Origin: JADJYF01 sp965278995 | Lineage (GTDB): Bacteria; Pseudomonadota; Gammaproteobacteria; Ga0077536 | Assembly: GCA_965278995.1 (NCBI GenBank) | Contig: OZ257136.1 | Span: forward strand, 124,001 to 188,000 | Length of the DNA: 64,000 nucleotides | Direction of reading: 5' to 3' | Shown: in pieces, positions 1 to 9,276 of the stretch | How the letters are laid out: each line of letters opens with the position of its first letter | How positions within the stretch are numbered: position 1 is the first letter of the stretch | Made by a program: the position numbers and the translations under genes | The notes under the pieces: model-generated | Databases searched by the model: none | What the model was told of the DNA's origin: nothing | The model's input: only the letters and a program-made list of their open reading frames with translations

Positions 1-2
1 GC

Positions 3-350
3 GATATCCGTTGTCTGGTCGTCGGCGGCAAGGTCGTCGCGGCGATGCAGCGCGAAGCCGGCCCCGGAGAGTTCCGATCCAATCTGCATCGCGGTGGGCA
101 GGCCGCGCTGGTCGAAATTACGACCGAGGAACGGCGTACTGCGCTGCGTGCCGCACGTACGCTCGGGCTGAACGTCTGCGGGGTCGATCTTTTGCGCTCT
201 ACCCGCGGGCCGCTGATCATGGAAGTCAATTCATCGCCCGGTCTGGGTGGTATCGAGGCGGCTACCGGCAAGGATATCGCCAGTCTGATCATCGAGTTTC
301 TGGAAACTGCCGGACACGGGCGCTCGACGCGCACGAAAGGACGAGGTTGA
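3..350 (+). CDS. rimK: RimK-family ATP-grasp ligase (C-terminal part, cut by window edge)
   Basis: An open frame runs from base 3 with no start inside the window, so the 5' part (about two thirds of a roughly 300-residue RimK) lies outside. The visible 115 residues hold the end of an ATP-grasp domain, including the Mg-ATP motif MEVNSSPGLGGIE. RimK-type ligases add glutamate to the C-terminus of ribosomal protein S6, and relatives add amino acids to other substrates. The next gene starts 4 bp after the stop and encodes an aspartoacylase-like hydrolase, a pairing often seen with rimK. The family call is firm. The substrate is not shown by this fragment. Confidence 0.85.
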   Translation, partial: DIRCLVVGGKVVAAMQREAGPGEFRSNLHRGGQAALVEITTEERRTALRAARTLGLNVCGVDLLRSTRGPLIMEVNSSPGLGGIEAATGKDIASLIIEFLETAGHGRSTRTKGRG

Positions 351-354
351 CGGT

Positions 355-1404
355 ATGAGCAGCACTCCGCTCGTCATTGCCGGCTGCGCGATCCGGCCTG
401 GCAGCAAGGTGCGCATCGATTTTCCGCTCGCCGATCTCTACACCTCGACGCCGATGTCGATGCCGATACAGGTCATTCGGGGGCGTCACGATGGACCGGT
501 CATGTTCATCTCAGGCGCCATACACGGCGACGAAATCAACGGTGTGGAGATCATCCATCGCCTTCTTCGCTCGAACGTGCTGAAAGCACTACGCGGGACC
601 CTGGTGTGCATTCCGATAGTCAATGTCTTCGGCTTCATCAATCAGACGCGCTATCTTCCCGACGGGCGCGATCTGAATCGTTCGTTCCCCGGTTCGGAAC
701 GCGGTTCGTTGACTTCACGCGTCGCGTATTCGTTTCTGCGCGAAATAGCCGCGCATTGCCATTTCGGCATCGACCTGCATACCGCGGCGGCACATCGCGA
801 CAACCTGCCGCAGATCCGTGCCGACCTCGACGACGCCGCGACCCTGGAACTTGCGCGCGGATTTCAGGTGCCGGTGTTGATCCACTCGAACACGCGAGAC
901 GGCTCACTTCGCCAGGCCGCAGGTGAACTCGGCGTCAAGGTACTTCTGTTCGAAGGCGGCGAGCGTCTGCGTTTCAATGAGCGTGTGATCCGTGCCGGCG
1001 TGCACGGCATCATCGCAACGCTGCGCACACTCGACATGTTGCCGATGCGAGCTGTCCGTCTGGAGTTTCCACCAGCGCTGATTGCCCGCAGTACGCGCTG
1101 GATCCGTGCGCAGCGCAGCGGCATTCATCGCATCACGGCGCAGCTCGGCCAGAGCGTGCACAAAGGTTCGCGGCTGGGCGCCATCTCCGATACATTCGGC
1201 GCGTTCGAAGATCTCGTGCAAGCCGACGTCAGCGGTCTGGTCATTGGGCGCAACAACCTGCCGCTGATCAGCGAAGGCGACGCGCTGTTTCACGTTGCGC
1301 GCATCGACAGCGCGAGTCTCGCCGGCAATCGCGTCGAGGCGTTCGAAGACGCTATCGACAATGCCGAATCCTTTCTACCGAGCGTCGATCCACCGACCTA
1401 CTGA
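355..1404 (+). CDS. Succinylglutamate desuccinylase/aspartoacylase-family zinc hydrolase
   Basis: This 349-residue protein belongs to the M14-like zinc carboxypeptidase/aspartoacylase superfamily. Visible signatures are the H-x2-E pair in AIHGDE (H57, E60), the motif DLNRSFPG at 106-113 and the third zinc ligand in GIDLHT (H142). The C-terminal third resembles the beta-rich domain of desuccinylases. It starts 4 bp after rimK, so the two are probably co-transcribed. Family members remove acyl or amino acid groups from amide bonds. Here the enzyme may act on the RimK product or on an N-acyl amino acid. The exact substrate is unknown. Confidence 0.85.
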   Translation: MSSTPLVIAGCAIRPGSKVRIDFPLADLYTSTPMSMPIQVIRGRHDGPVMFISGAIHGDEINGVEIIHRLLRSNVLKALRGTLVCIPIVNVFGFINQTRYLPDGRDLNRSFPGSERGSLTSRVAYSFLREIAAHCHFGIDLHTAAAHRDNLPQIRADLDDAATLELARGFQVPVLIHSNTRDGSLRQAAGELGVKVLLFEGGERLRFNERVIRAGVHGIIATLRTLDMLPMRAVRLEFPPALIARSTRWIRAQRSGIHRITAQLGQSVHKGSRLGAISDTFGAFEDLVQADVSGLVIGRNNLPLISEGDALFHVARIDSASLAGNRVEAFEDAIDNAESFLPSVDPPTY

Positions 1405-1651
1405 ACGGCGCCGGACCAAGATGTTCTGAGCACTGTTGCTGGCTATCGCAAGTGGCCTGATTGGTGCGCTGCACGATTGGTATTGCCAGCGAATCAGCCT
1501 ATCTTGCGGTCCCTTTGACGGCGTTGTGGGCCCTTGCGTGGGCGGTAACCATCGAGTCTAATCGGTACCATTCCGGCATTTTCATGCGCACATGAAGGCG
1601 CTCTGCCTCGGCCGCAGGCAGCGCTTCAAATCGGGGAGGAACGCGAGAATC

Positions 1652-3580
1652 ATGGGCATCCTGGTCAATATCGACAACGGTGGGACTTTCACCGACGTCT
1701 GCATCAGCGATGGGGACAAAGTCGTGCACGCCAAGTCGACGACTACCCCGCATGATCTGACACAGTGTTTCCTCGAAGTGTTACGGCGCGGCTCGCGCGA
1801 GTTATACGGCGAAGATGATGTCGCGCGTCTGATCCGTGAAGCGGACTGCTTGCGTTATTCGACGACCTCCGGTACCAACGCAGTAGTCGAGCGTAAAGGG
1901 CAGCCGGTTGCCGTGCTTGTCGATGCCGGCGAGGAAACGCGCGTTTACGGTGCCATCGAACGCCTCGGCGACAACGACCTGTGGCGGGCGATGGTGCCCC
2001 ACGCTCCAGTCGGCATCAACGTCGGCAGGAATGGTGAAATCAATGCTGCCGAACTCACCGGCCTGATCAATCGATTACTCGCAGCCGGTGCATTTCGTCT
2101 GGTCGTTGCACTCAGTTCTGTATGGGCTGAGCAGAACGTCAAGGCGCAACTGCTCGATCGCTATCCACGCCATCTGCTCGGCGCTATTCCGTTCCTGATC
2201 TCCTCGGAACTCGCCAACGATACCGACCTTGCTCGGCGGACGGTGACCGGTGTTGTCAATTCGTATCTGCACGTCGGTATGGAGCATTTCCTCTACGGCG
2301 CCGAGAGTATCTGTAAACAGCAGCATCTGCGCCGTCCGCTGCTGATTTTCCGTAACGACGGCGATTCAGCTCGCGTGGCGAAAACCACCGCGATAAAAAC
2401 CTGGGGCTCCGGCCCGCGCGGCGGTCTCGAAGGGACGCTGGCTTACGCACGGCACTATGACCTCGACACTGTCGTTGCAATGGATGTCGGTGGAACAACG
2501 ACCGACATTTCGGTCGTCATCGACAAGACCGTCGACCTGCTGGCATATGGCGAGATCGAAGGTGCACCGACTTCGTTCTCACTGCCTACCATTCACAGCT
2601 TCGGCGTTGGTGGCAGTTCCGTCATTCGCATCGACAACGGTGCCATCACCGTAGGCCCGGATAGTGTCGGTGCAGCACCTGGGCCGGCCTGTTTCGCCCG
2701 TGGCGGTACGGAAGCGACGCTGACCGACGCACTGCTCGTCGCCGGGGTGCTGGATGCCGACAAATATCTCGGCGGCGAACTGAAACTCGATCGTTCGCGT
2801 GCTGAAGCGGCGTTGGCGCAGAATGTCGGTACCGCCCTCGGTCTGGACGTCGCGCGTGCTGCGGCTGCAGTGATCGACGCTTTCGCCAAAGCTGTTGCCG
2901 AACACGTCAAACTGGCGGTCAGACAATCCGGCCGTAGTCCGGGCAAGACCACCCTGCTTGCCTACGGCGGCGGCGGGCCGATGATTGCTGCGGCGATCGC
3001 GGACGCAGCGGGATTCAAGCAGGTGCTGGTGCCGCGACTGGCATCCGTGTTCAGCGCTTTCGGCATTGGCTTCAGCCACCTGGCGCACGAATACCAGGTG
3101 CCGATAGCGGGCGAAGACGCCGACATCAAAGCGTTGAAGCAGGATCTCCAGGCCCGTGCCGAACGCGATATGTATGGCGAAGGTGTCGATCCGTCGGCCT
3201 GCCGTTACGATCTTTCGGTGTGGGCGGCGAACGGCGAAAATGCGATCGAGCGACCGCTCAAAGGGAAGAAAGTCAAACTCCGTACCGGCGAGACTGACCC
3301 TCGCTTGATGCTTCGCGCCGTTTTTGAACTGCCCGCGCTCCGCCTCAAAGACGACGACGTCAAGAAATACTCGACAGTGCGTGGCGCCGGCGAAGTGAGC
3401 ATCAATCTCGACGGTCGCGGAGCTCGCTCGCTTGCACTGATCGACGACACGATACTCAAGCCTGGCGACTCAGTTGACGGGCCGGCACTGATCCGCGGCA
3501 GCTATCTGACTTGTCTGTTTGCTGCGAACTGGCGCCTGCGCGTCGTCAGCAACGGCGACCTCTTCCTCGAGAGCAAGTGA
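1652..3580 (+). CDS. Hydantoinase A/oxoprolinase-family subunit, acetophenone carboxylase ApcA-like
   Basis: The protein has 642 residues from ATG 1652, which is preceded by GGGGAGGA at 1633-1640. An upstream in-frame start at 1592 has no such site. It has an actin-like ATPase fold with two phosphate motifs: NIDNGGTFTD at the N-terminus and MDVGGTTTDIS near residue 278. AYGGGGP follows near residue 437. In acetophenone carboxylase of Aromatoleum, a HyuA-like subunit of about 70 kDa is encoded first, followed by a 15-kDa subunit, a second HyuA-like subunit, a HyuB-like subunit and a fifth protein. The same order and sizes are seen here. The likely role is ATP-dependent activation of a substrate or bicarbonate for carboxylation of a ketone. 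The substrate is inferred only from operon layout. The 247 bp upstream must hold the operon promoter, which I could not pin down. Confidence 0.85.
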   Translation: MGILVNIDNGGTFTDVCISDGDKVVHAKSTTTPHDLTQCFLEVLRRGSRELYGEDDVARLIREADCLRYSTTSGTNAVVERKGQPVAVLVDAGEETRVYGAIERLGDNDLWRAMVPHAPVGINVGRNGEINAAELTGLINRLLAAGAFRLVVALSSVWAEQNVKAQLLDRYPRHLLGAIPFLISSELANDTDLARRTVTGVVNSYLHVGMEHFLYGAESICKQQHLRRPLLIFRNDGDSARVAKTTAIKTWGSGPRGGLEGTLAYARHYDLDTVVAMDVGGTTTDISVVIDKTVDLLAYGEIEGAPTSFSLPTIHSFGVGGSSVIRIDNGAITVGPDSVGAAPGPACFARGGTEATLTDALLVAGVLDADKYLGGELKLDRSRAEAALAQNVGTALGLDVARAAAAVIDAFAKAVAEHVKLAVRQSGRSPGKTTLLAYGGGGPMIAAAIADAAGFKQVLVPRLASVFSAFGIGFSHLAHEYQVPIAGEDADIKALKQDLQARAERDMYGEGVDPSACRYDLSVWAANGENAIERPLKGKKVKLRTGETDPRLMLRAVFELPALRLKDDDVKKYSTVRGAGEVSINLDGRGARSLALIDDTILKPGDSVDGPALIRGSYLTCLFAANWRLRVVSNGDLFLESK

Positions 3581-3582
3581 TC

Positions 3583-3954
3583 ATGGCAACAAATTCAGTC
3601 GCGATAACCGAATACCTCGAAATCGACCTCGAGTCCGAGCGCTGGAAATGTCGGCGCTGCGGCCACGATATCGGCTCAGCGCGGGGCAATTACAAGGAAG
3701 GTCTGCTGGTTTACGAGCGTGATCCGCGTGAAATTCATCGCCCCATACTCGACCCCGACAAGTACGACTATACGTATGCACCGGATCCTGACTGGTGTCG
3801 CATCATCGAATTCTACTGTCCCGAATGCGGCACGATGATGGAAAACGAGTATCTGCCGCCAGGTCATCCCCTGACCCACGACATTGAACTCGACATCGAT
3901 CAGCTCAAAGAGAAACACCGCAAGGGGGAGGGCGCAAACGATGCGGCGGGTTAG
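3583..3954 (+). CDS. Small zinc-binding carboxylase subunit (acetone carboxylase gamma/ApcB-like)
   Basis: This 123-residue protein starts at ATG 3583, two bases after the stop of the preceding gene. Two CxxC pairs (C23/C26 in WKCRRCG and C79/C82 in FYCPECG) look like one zinc site. The spacing and the motifs GNYKEG and MMENE match the small subunit of acetone/acetophenone carboxylases. It overlaps the next gene by 14 bp, so translational coupling is likely. The C-terminal end of the HyuB protein encoded at 55065-57353 is recognisably related, with CxxC pairs, NYK and DNE in the same order. The family call is good. Its role in the complex is inferred from the acetophenone carboxylase precedent. 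Confidence 0.85.
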   Translation: MATNSVAITEYLEIDLESERWKCRRCGHDIGSARGNYKEGLLVYERDPREIHRPILDPDKYDYTYAPDPDWCRIIEFYCPECGTMMENEYLPPGHPLTHDIELDIDQLKEKHRKGEGANDAAG

Positions 3955-6067
3955 CGTTGATATCGGAGGCACGTTCACCGACTGCTTCCTGGCCTATGAC
4001 GGCAAATACATCGAAGCCAAGGCGCTGACGACCCATCACAACCTTGCCTCCGGCTTCATGGAAGCGCTGACCAATGCCTGCGGTGAGCTGCAGCTGAGTA
4101 TCCGCGACGTCCTCAGCACGGTTGATGCTGTGCGTTACGCCACCACGCTCGGCACCAATGCGCTGATCGAGCGGAATGGTCCGCGCGTCGGGCTGGTGAC
4201 GACAGCGGGTTATGAATCCTCGGTACCGCTGATGCGCGCCCGTGGCTATGGTGACGGCCTGTCGCACGCCGAGCAGACCGATCTGCCGGGCGCCGATCGT
4301 CCCGTACCGCTGGTGCCTATCTCCATGATCGTTGGTATCCGCGAGCGCGTCGACTTCAAAGGCCAGGCCTGTCTGACGGTTGACGAAGATGACGTTCGCA
4401 CCCAGGTCCGCAAACTTGTCGATCAGGGTTGCCAGGCGTTTGTCGTCGCACTCGTCAATGCGGTGGTCAACCCGTCACACGAGAAGGAAGTCGAACGTAT
4501 CATTTTAAACGAGTACCCCACGCATGTGCTGGGCGCTCTGCCAATAGTGCTGTCGCATCGCGTGGCGGGGCGCAAAGCCGAGTACTCGCGCACGATGTCG
4601 GCGGTGCTCGACGCCTACCTGCACGATCAGATGTATCACGGCATGTCGACGCTTGAAGTCGCGCTGCGTGAGAACGGCTATGCGCGGCCGATGCTGCTCG
4701 TACATAACACATCCGGTATGGCCCAGCTCAACTCGACACACGCGCTCCAGACCATCCATTCCGGACCGGTCGCGGGGCTCGAAGCGACCGATTTTCTGTC
4801 GCATCAGTTCAATATCCCGAATGTGATTGCGACTGATATGGGCGGTACCAGCTTCGATATCGGGCTGGTCACCGCGGATGGCGTGAAGTTCTACGACTTC
4901 AACCCGGTCATCGATCGCTGGCTGGTGTCGACACCGATGACGTATCTCCATACGCTCGGTGCCGGCGGTGGTTCAATCGCCCGCTACGATCGACTGTGGG
5001 GTGCAGTGGAAGTCGGGCCGGATTCAGCCGGTTCCGACCCCGGGCCGGCGTGCTATGGTCGTGGCGGCAAGCTGCCGACTACGACCGACGCCAACCTCGT
5101 GCTCGGCTATCTCGATCCCGACAACTATGCCGGCGGCACGATCAAGGTGAACAAGCGTCGCGCCGAGCGGGCGATCGAAGAATATGTGGCCAAGCCGGCC
5201 GGGCTCAGCCTGATTGACGCGGCGAAAGCAATCAAGCGCAAAGTCGACGCCAACATGGCCAGCGCGATTTTCAAGGAAGTGGCCGTCAAAGGTTACAACC
5301 CTAAGCATTTCATCATCCTGAGTTATGGCGGTGGCGGCCCGATACATGCGTGCGGTTATGCCGGTGAGATCGGTGTTTCGAAAATTCTGATTCCGCCATT
5401 CAGTTCAGTGTTCTCGGCGTTGGGCGCCGGCAACATGAATCAACTGCATATTCACGAGAAGTCCCTATACCTGATGCTCTACGATGCCACCTTCCGCCAT
5501 GTGCTGGAAGACTACACGGTCTTCAACGAAACCGTGGTCGAACTTGAAGAGCGTGGTCGAGAGGATCTCATTCGCCAGGATGTCCCGCTGGAAAACATCA
5601 AGACGCGCCTTGAACTCGATATGCGTTACGGCAACCAGCTGGCCCAGGTCAGCGTGGTGGCCCCGTCACAGCGACTGACCACACCACACGACGTCATTGC
5701 GCTGCTCGATCAGTTCAGCAGCAACTACGCGCAGCGTTTCGGCGAGGGCAGCCAGGCGCCCGAAGCCGGCGTTCGGGTCAACGTCATCCGCGTAGTCTCC
5801 TATGTCGAACACGAGAAGCTGACACTCGAGCGATCGACTGCGGTCAACAATTATCTTCCGATCTCACGGACCCAGCGCGAATGTTATTTCCCGCAGATTG
5901 ATTTGCCGTTGATGACGCCGGTTTTCGATCACGTGGCGGTTGACGAGGGCATGCGGGTGCCGGGGCCAGCCCTGATCGAAACGCCGCGTACGACCTATCT
6001 GGTGGAACCGGGTTGGACGTTGACCATGGGGCGGCTCGGTTCGGCGCTGATGGAAAAAAACGCATGA
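3941..6067 (+). CDS. Hydantoinase A/oxoprolinase-family subunit, second HyuA-like chain of the Apc-like complex
   Basis: The chosen start is ATG 3941, behind AGGGGGAGG at 3923-3931 and overlapping the previous gene by 14 bp. It gives 708 residues. Motifs are VDIGGTFTDCF at the N-terminus, TDMGGTSFDIG at about 299 and SYGGGGP in the C-terminal half, which together form the ATPase core of the family. A second, non-identical HyuA chain next to ApcA-like and HyuB-like chains is characteristic of acetophenone carboxylase, whose core complex contains two different HyuA-type subunits. It is distinct in sequence from the 642-residue protein encoded at 1652. No disruption was seen. Confidence 0.88.
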   Translation: MRRVSVDIGGTFTDCFLAYDGKYIEAKALTTHHNLASGFMEALTNACGELQLSIRDVLSTVDAVRYATTLGTNALIERNGPRVGLVTTAGYESSVPLMRARGYGDGLSHAEQTDLPGADRPVPLVPISMIVGIRERVDFKGQACLTVDEDDVRTQVRKLVDQGCQAFVVALVNAVVNPSHEKEVERIILNEYPTHVLGALPIVLSHRVAGRKAEYSRTMSAVLDAYLHDQMYHGMSTLEVALRENGYARPMLLVHNTSGMAQLNSTHALQTIHSGPVAGLEATDFLSHQFNIPNVIATDMGGTSFDIGLVTADGVKFYDFNPVIDRWLVSTPMTYLHTLGAGGGSIARYDRLWGAVEVGPDSAGSDPGPACYGRGGKLPTTTDANLVLGYLDPDNYAGGTIKVNKRRAERAIEEYVAKPAGLSLIDAAKAIKRKVDANMASAIFKEVAVKGYNPKHFIILSYGGGGPIHACGYAGEIGVSKILIPPFSSVFSALGAGNMNQLHIHEKSLYLMLYDATFRHVLEDYTVFNETVVELEERGREDLIRQDVPLENIKTRLELDMRYGNQLAQVSVVAPSQRLTTPHDVIALLDQFSSNYAQRFGEGSQAPEAGVRVNVIRVVSYVEHEKLTLERSTAVNNYLPISRTQRECYFPQIDLPLMTPVFDHVAVDEGMRVPGPALIETPRTTYLVEPGWTLTMGRLGSALMEKNA

Positions 6068-6124
6068 GTGGTGCGCGCAGATTGAATGGAACGAGCATTG
6101 AATCCCCGAGGGGAGGGTACTGTC

Positions 6125-8368
6125 ATGGGTGGTGATCAGGAAAAATCCGTCATCGAGAAATTTCTCGAAGACAACGTGCTCTTTCTCGGCCCCGACCCCG
6201 AGATTATGGAAGATCATCGCGTCGCGCAGATCTCCGCACGCGAGCAGCGCGCGCTCGATCAGTTCGCCGACGCCGACCAGGTCAATCTTGTGCGACACAA
6301 GCTGCAGACCGCCTGCAACGAATCGTTCGACATGGTCGAGCAGATGGGCGCTGCACCTGGCGCAAAATGGGGTGATTTGATTTCCGGCGTATGGACGATG
6401 CACGGCGATCTCGCCATGGCCAGTATGGGCGGTGTACTGATCTTCTCGGTGCTGACCCAGCATCCAGTCAAATTCATCCTGAAATACTGGAAAGACGACG
6501 CGACTGTCGGCATTCGCCCCGGCGATGTTTTCATGCATAACGACGCGCGGTACGGCAACATCCACAATACCGACCAGAGCCTGATCATCCCGGTCTTCCA
6601 TAATGGCGAATTGATCTGTTTCACCGGCGCCATCGTTCACGAAGGCGAGAATGGCGCCTGCGAACCGGGTGGTATGCCATCAGCGGCTGAATCGCCGTTC
6701 GACGAAGGCCTGAAGATGTCGCCATTCAAAGTCGGCGAGAACTATACCTTCCGCCGTGACATCATGACGTTTCTGCAGAATTCGGTACGTGAACCTAAGC
6801 TTCAGCTCGAAGGGATGAAGTCGAAGCTGTTCGCGGCCATGCGCATGGAAGCACGCGTCAAGGATGCGATAGCCGAATATGGCGTCGATGCTGTAGTCGC
6901 TACTTTGCGCAAGACGCTGACCGATACCGAGCAGGAAACGCGCCGGCGCCTGTCGACCTGGCCTGACGGCAAGGTGCGCACGAATCTCTTTGCTGACGGC
7001 ACGCTGCGCGAGAACTGTCTGATCAAAATCCGTTGCGAACTCGAGAAACGCGGTGATGAGCTTATCATCGATTTCCGTGGCTCCTCACCCGAGTTCCTGA
7101 ACCGTCCTAACAATACGGTGCTTGCGTCGCTGAAAGGCATGTTGGCGCAGGAGTTTTTGAGCTTCGTGTGGCCGGATCTACCGCGCAACCAGGCCGTGTT
7201 CGCGCCGATGACGGTACTGACCGACAACCGGTCAGCACTCCACTGTTCACCTGAAGCGCCGAATGCGCAGAGCATGATGACGTTCTTCCCGAGTTTCACT
7301 GCGGTCCAGATCGGGGTGCCGAAGTTTCTTTACAGCGCGGGTCATCGTGCCACCGACGTCATTGCCGGCTGGTACAACATGATTGTCACGTTCCTCTATG
7401 GCGGCTTGAATCAGTACGGCGAACTGGTCGGGAATGTCTGCGCGGACCTGAACGGAATGGGTGGTGCGGCTCGTTGGAATCGTGACGGAGAGCATTCGAT
7501 CGCGCCAATCTTTGCGCCGATGGCCGATATCGGCGAACAGGAGCTGATTGAAGAAGAAGTGCCGCTGATCAAGATAGTGCCGCATAAGCTGATGAAAGAC
7601 GCCAATGGCTTCGGCAAGTATCGCGGCGGGCATGGTTACCAGCAGATAGCGACCATGAAAGACACCACCATGTGGGGATTCATGTGCTGCAGCATCGGGT
7701 CCAAGTTCCCGACCACGATGGGGATTTTCGGTGGCTATGCGCCGGGCTGCTACCCACTGGCGAAAGTCCGTGGAGTGAACGTGTTCGAGGTGATGGCGGA
7801 CAAGCGTGAGCTGTTGCGCTACACCATCGAGGAGATCATGAACGAGCAGCCGTTTAAGGGCGCGAAATACACCACCCACCATATGGGTCTGCAGCTCGAG
7901 TTCGCGCAGCCCGGCGAACTCTACATGATCACGCAAGGGTCGGGAGGCGGCTACGGCGATGTGCTTGAACGTGAGCCGGAGGCTGTCGCAAGAGAGTACC
8001 TGGACGAACTGATTTCGATGAACACGGTTAAGCATATTTACCATGTCGTTCTCGACGCCGAGAGCGGCGCAGTCGATGTCGCCAACACGACTGCCGCGCG
8101 CGCCGCGGAGCGCGCCAAGCGGAAGCGACTCGGCAAGCCATACAAGCAGTTCGTGGCGGGTTGGGAGAAAGCGACGCCCCCGGCCGACGTACCTTATTAC
8201 GGTTCGTGGAAAGATCGCGACCTTATCTATCGCGGCTCGCCGGACAACACCTGCCCGGCAGACAATATCGTTCCGATCATGATGCGTGACCCGAAAGATG
8301 TTCGTATCGAACAACTCGAAGCCGAACTCGCCGCGGCACGCAAGGCGAAAAAGAAGAAGAAGTCCTGA
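6125..8368 (+). CDS. Hydantoinase B/oxoprolinase-family catalytic subunit (ApcD/AcxB-like)
   Basis: The protein has 747 residues from ATG 6125, with GAGGGGAGGG at 6109-6118 as ribosome binding site. A start at 6086 lacks one. The HyuB fold is shown by PGDVFMHND, by IHNTD and by the downstream IVHEG. These place H147, D150 and H172 in an H-x2-D-x21-H pattern that matches, from memory, the metal ligands of acetone carboxylase (His150, Asp153, His175). The C-terminus ends in a lysine-rich tail. It follows the second HyuA gene by 57 bp in the same operon. The likely role is carboxylation of the ATP-activated ketone. Hydantoinase or oxoprolinase activity cannot be excluded from sequence. Confidence 0.88.
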   Translation: MGGDQEKSVIEKFLEDNVLFLGPDPEIMEDHRVAQISAREQRALDQFADADQVNLVRHKLQTACNESFDMVEQMGAAPGAKWGDLISGVWTMHGDLAMASMGGVLIFSVLTQHPVKFILKYWKDDATVGIRPGDVFMHNDARYGNIHNTDQSLIIPVFHNGELICFTGAIVHEGENGACEPGGMPSAAESPFDEGLKMSPFKVGENYTFRRDIMTFLQNSVREPKLQLEGMKSKLFAAMRMEARVKDAIAEYGVDAVVATLRKTLTDTEQETRRRLSTWPDGKVRTNLFADGTLRENCLIKIRCELEKRGDELIIDFRGSSPEFLNRPNNTVLASLKGMLAQEFLSFVWPDLPRNQAVFAPMTVLTDNRSALHCSPEAPNAQSMMTFFPSFTAVQIGVPKFLYSAGHRATDVIAGWYNMIVTFLYGGLNQYGELVGNVCADLNGMGGAARWNRDGEHSIAPIFAPMADIGEQELIEEEVPLIKIVPHKLMKDANGFGKYRGGHGYQQIATMKDTTMWGFMCCSIGSKFPTTMGIFGGYAPGCYPLAKVRGVNVFEVMADKRELLRYTIEEIMNEQPFKGAKYTTHHMGLQLEFAQPGELYMITQGSGGGYGDVLEREPEAVAREYLDELISMNTVKHIYHVVLDAESGAVDVANTTAARAAERAKRKRLGKPYKQFVAGWEKATPPADVPYYGSWKDRDLIYRGSPDNTCPADNIVPIMMRDPKDVRIEQLEAELAAARKAKKKKKS

Positions 8369-8420
8369 TCGCGAGTCGATATGCACGGCGGGCCCGCAAC
8401 CCGAGGCAACAAGCGCTGAC

Positions 8421-9248
8421 ATGACAGGCATCGTGAAAAGCTGGCTCCAACAGCCTACCCGGCCGGTACGCTGGATCGAATTCGAGGCCTACGCGCGGCG
8501 CGTGTTTGCTAACGATACGCCGGAGTGGTACCGCGATGCGGCGAAATATGCCGCGGGAATGATGCAGGCCCAGGGGGTCGTCGGCAGCGAATGTTTGAGC
8601 ATCGATCTGCTGGCACCGTTTCTGGAACGCCATCCGCAGGCGAGCACTGCAGAGGCGCTTGTCGAGGCACTGGGTGATAGCGCAGCGCTGCAGTTCATCG
8701 AGCAGGCGCTCGGCGCGTTGCTGCATCGATTCGAGAAGCGCCTCGATGTGTGGTTGAAGCTCCGGCTGCCGTTCGACCTGCTATGTGCCGGGGATGCGCA
8801 AGCAGCAGTGGACTTCAACGAACTCGACGATGTCGCGACTGCCACGGCGACACTGGTGCGGCGCCTGGCCGATAAGCCGCTGGCCGGTATCGTGCTCGAG
8901 AAAATCCACGGCATTACGTTGACTGACGACGAAGTCGATGCTTATGAGCCGCTGGTGGGCGCCGCGCGCCACTATGGGTGGATGACGGCACTCGCAATGC
9001 CGGCGGCGCGACTGACGCGCCCCGATACGCGTACGCTCGATCTCGACGTATTACTGTTGCCGCAGGTGGCTCTGGACGCACTGACCGGCAATGGAACGAA
9101 GCCAAGATTCGGCGGCGGTCTCGATGATGCATTCTGGAACGGAAGACGATTGGCCGTTCCGGGTACTGCATTGCTGTTTGGCACGATACCCGTGCAGGCA
9201 ACGCCGGAGTCCGTCATCGACATCATCAGGAGCATTGGCGTTACTTGA
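8421..9248 (+). CDS. Fifth subunit of Apc-like carboxylase (ApcE-like, function unknown)
   Basis: The protein has 275 residues from ATG 8421, 52 bp after the HyuB gene. It is mostly soluble, with no signal peptide, membrane segment or catalytic motif that I recognise. Position (last gene of the operon) and size (about 30 kDa) match the loosely bound fifth subunit of acetophenone carboxylase. The assignment therefore rests mainly on context. An upstream in-frame extension to 8286 overlaps the HyuB gene in another frame and is unlikely to be translated. A perfect hairpin follows the stop. Confidence 0.6.
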   Translation: MTGIVKSWLQQPTRPVRWIEFEAYARRVFANDTPEWYRDAAKYAAGMMQAQGVVGSECLSIDLLAPFLERHPQASTAEALVEALGDSAALQFIEQALGALLHRFEKRLDVWLKLRLPFDLLCAGDAQAAVDFNELDDVATATATLVRRLADKPLAGIVLEKIHGITLTDDEVDAYEPLVGAARHYGWMTALAMPAARLTRPDTRTLDLDVLLLPQVALDALTGNGTKPRFGGGLDDAFWNGRRLAVPGTALLFGTIPVQATPESVIDIIRSIGVT

Positions 9249-9256
9249 GCGTGGCT

Positions 9257-9276
9257 GCCGCTGACGACTCAGCGGC
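9257..9276. terminator. Hairpin between convergent genes
   Basis: Perfect 8-bp inverted repeat GCCGCTGA / TCAGCGGC with a 4-nt loop. It lies just after the stop of the ApcE-like gene and covers the end of the convergent TetR gene. No T-tract follows on either side, so it would be a weak intrinsic terminator at best. Confidence 0.4.

Noticed and set aside
1453..1467. Sigma-54-like GG-N10-GC upstream of the Apc-like operon
   Set aside because: Only about 8 of 11 consensus positions match, and no sigma-54 activator gene is nearby; chance occurrence is likely in GC-rich DNA.
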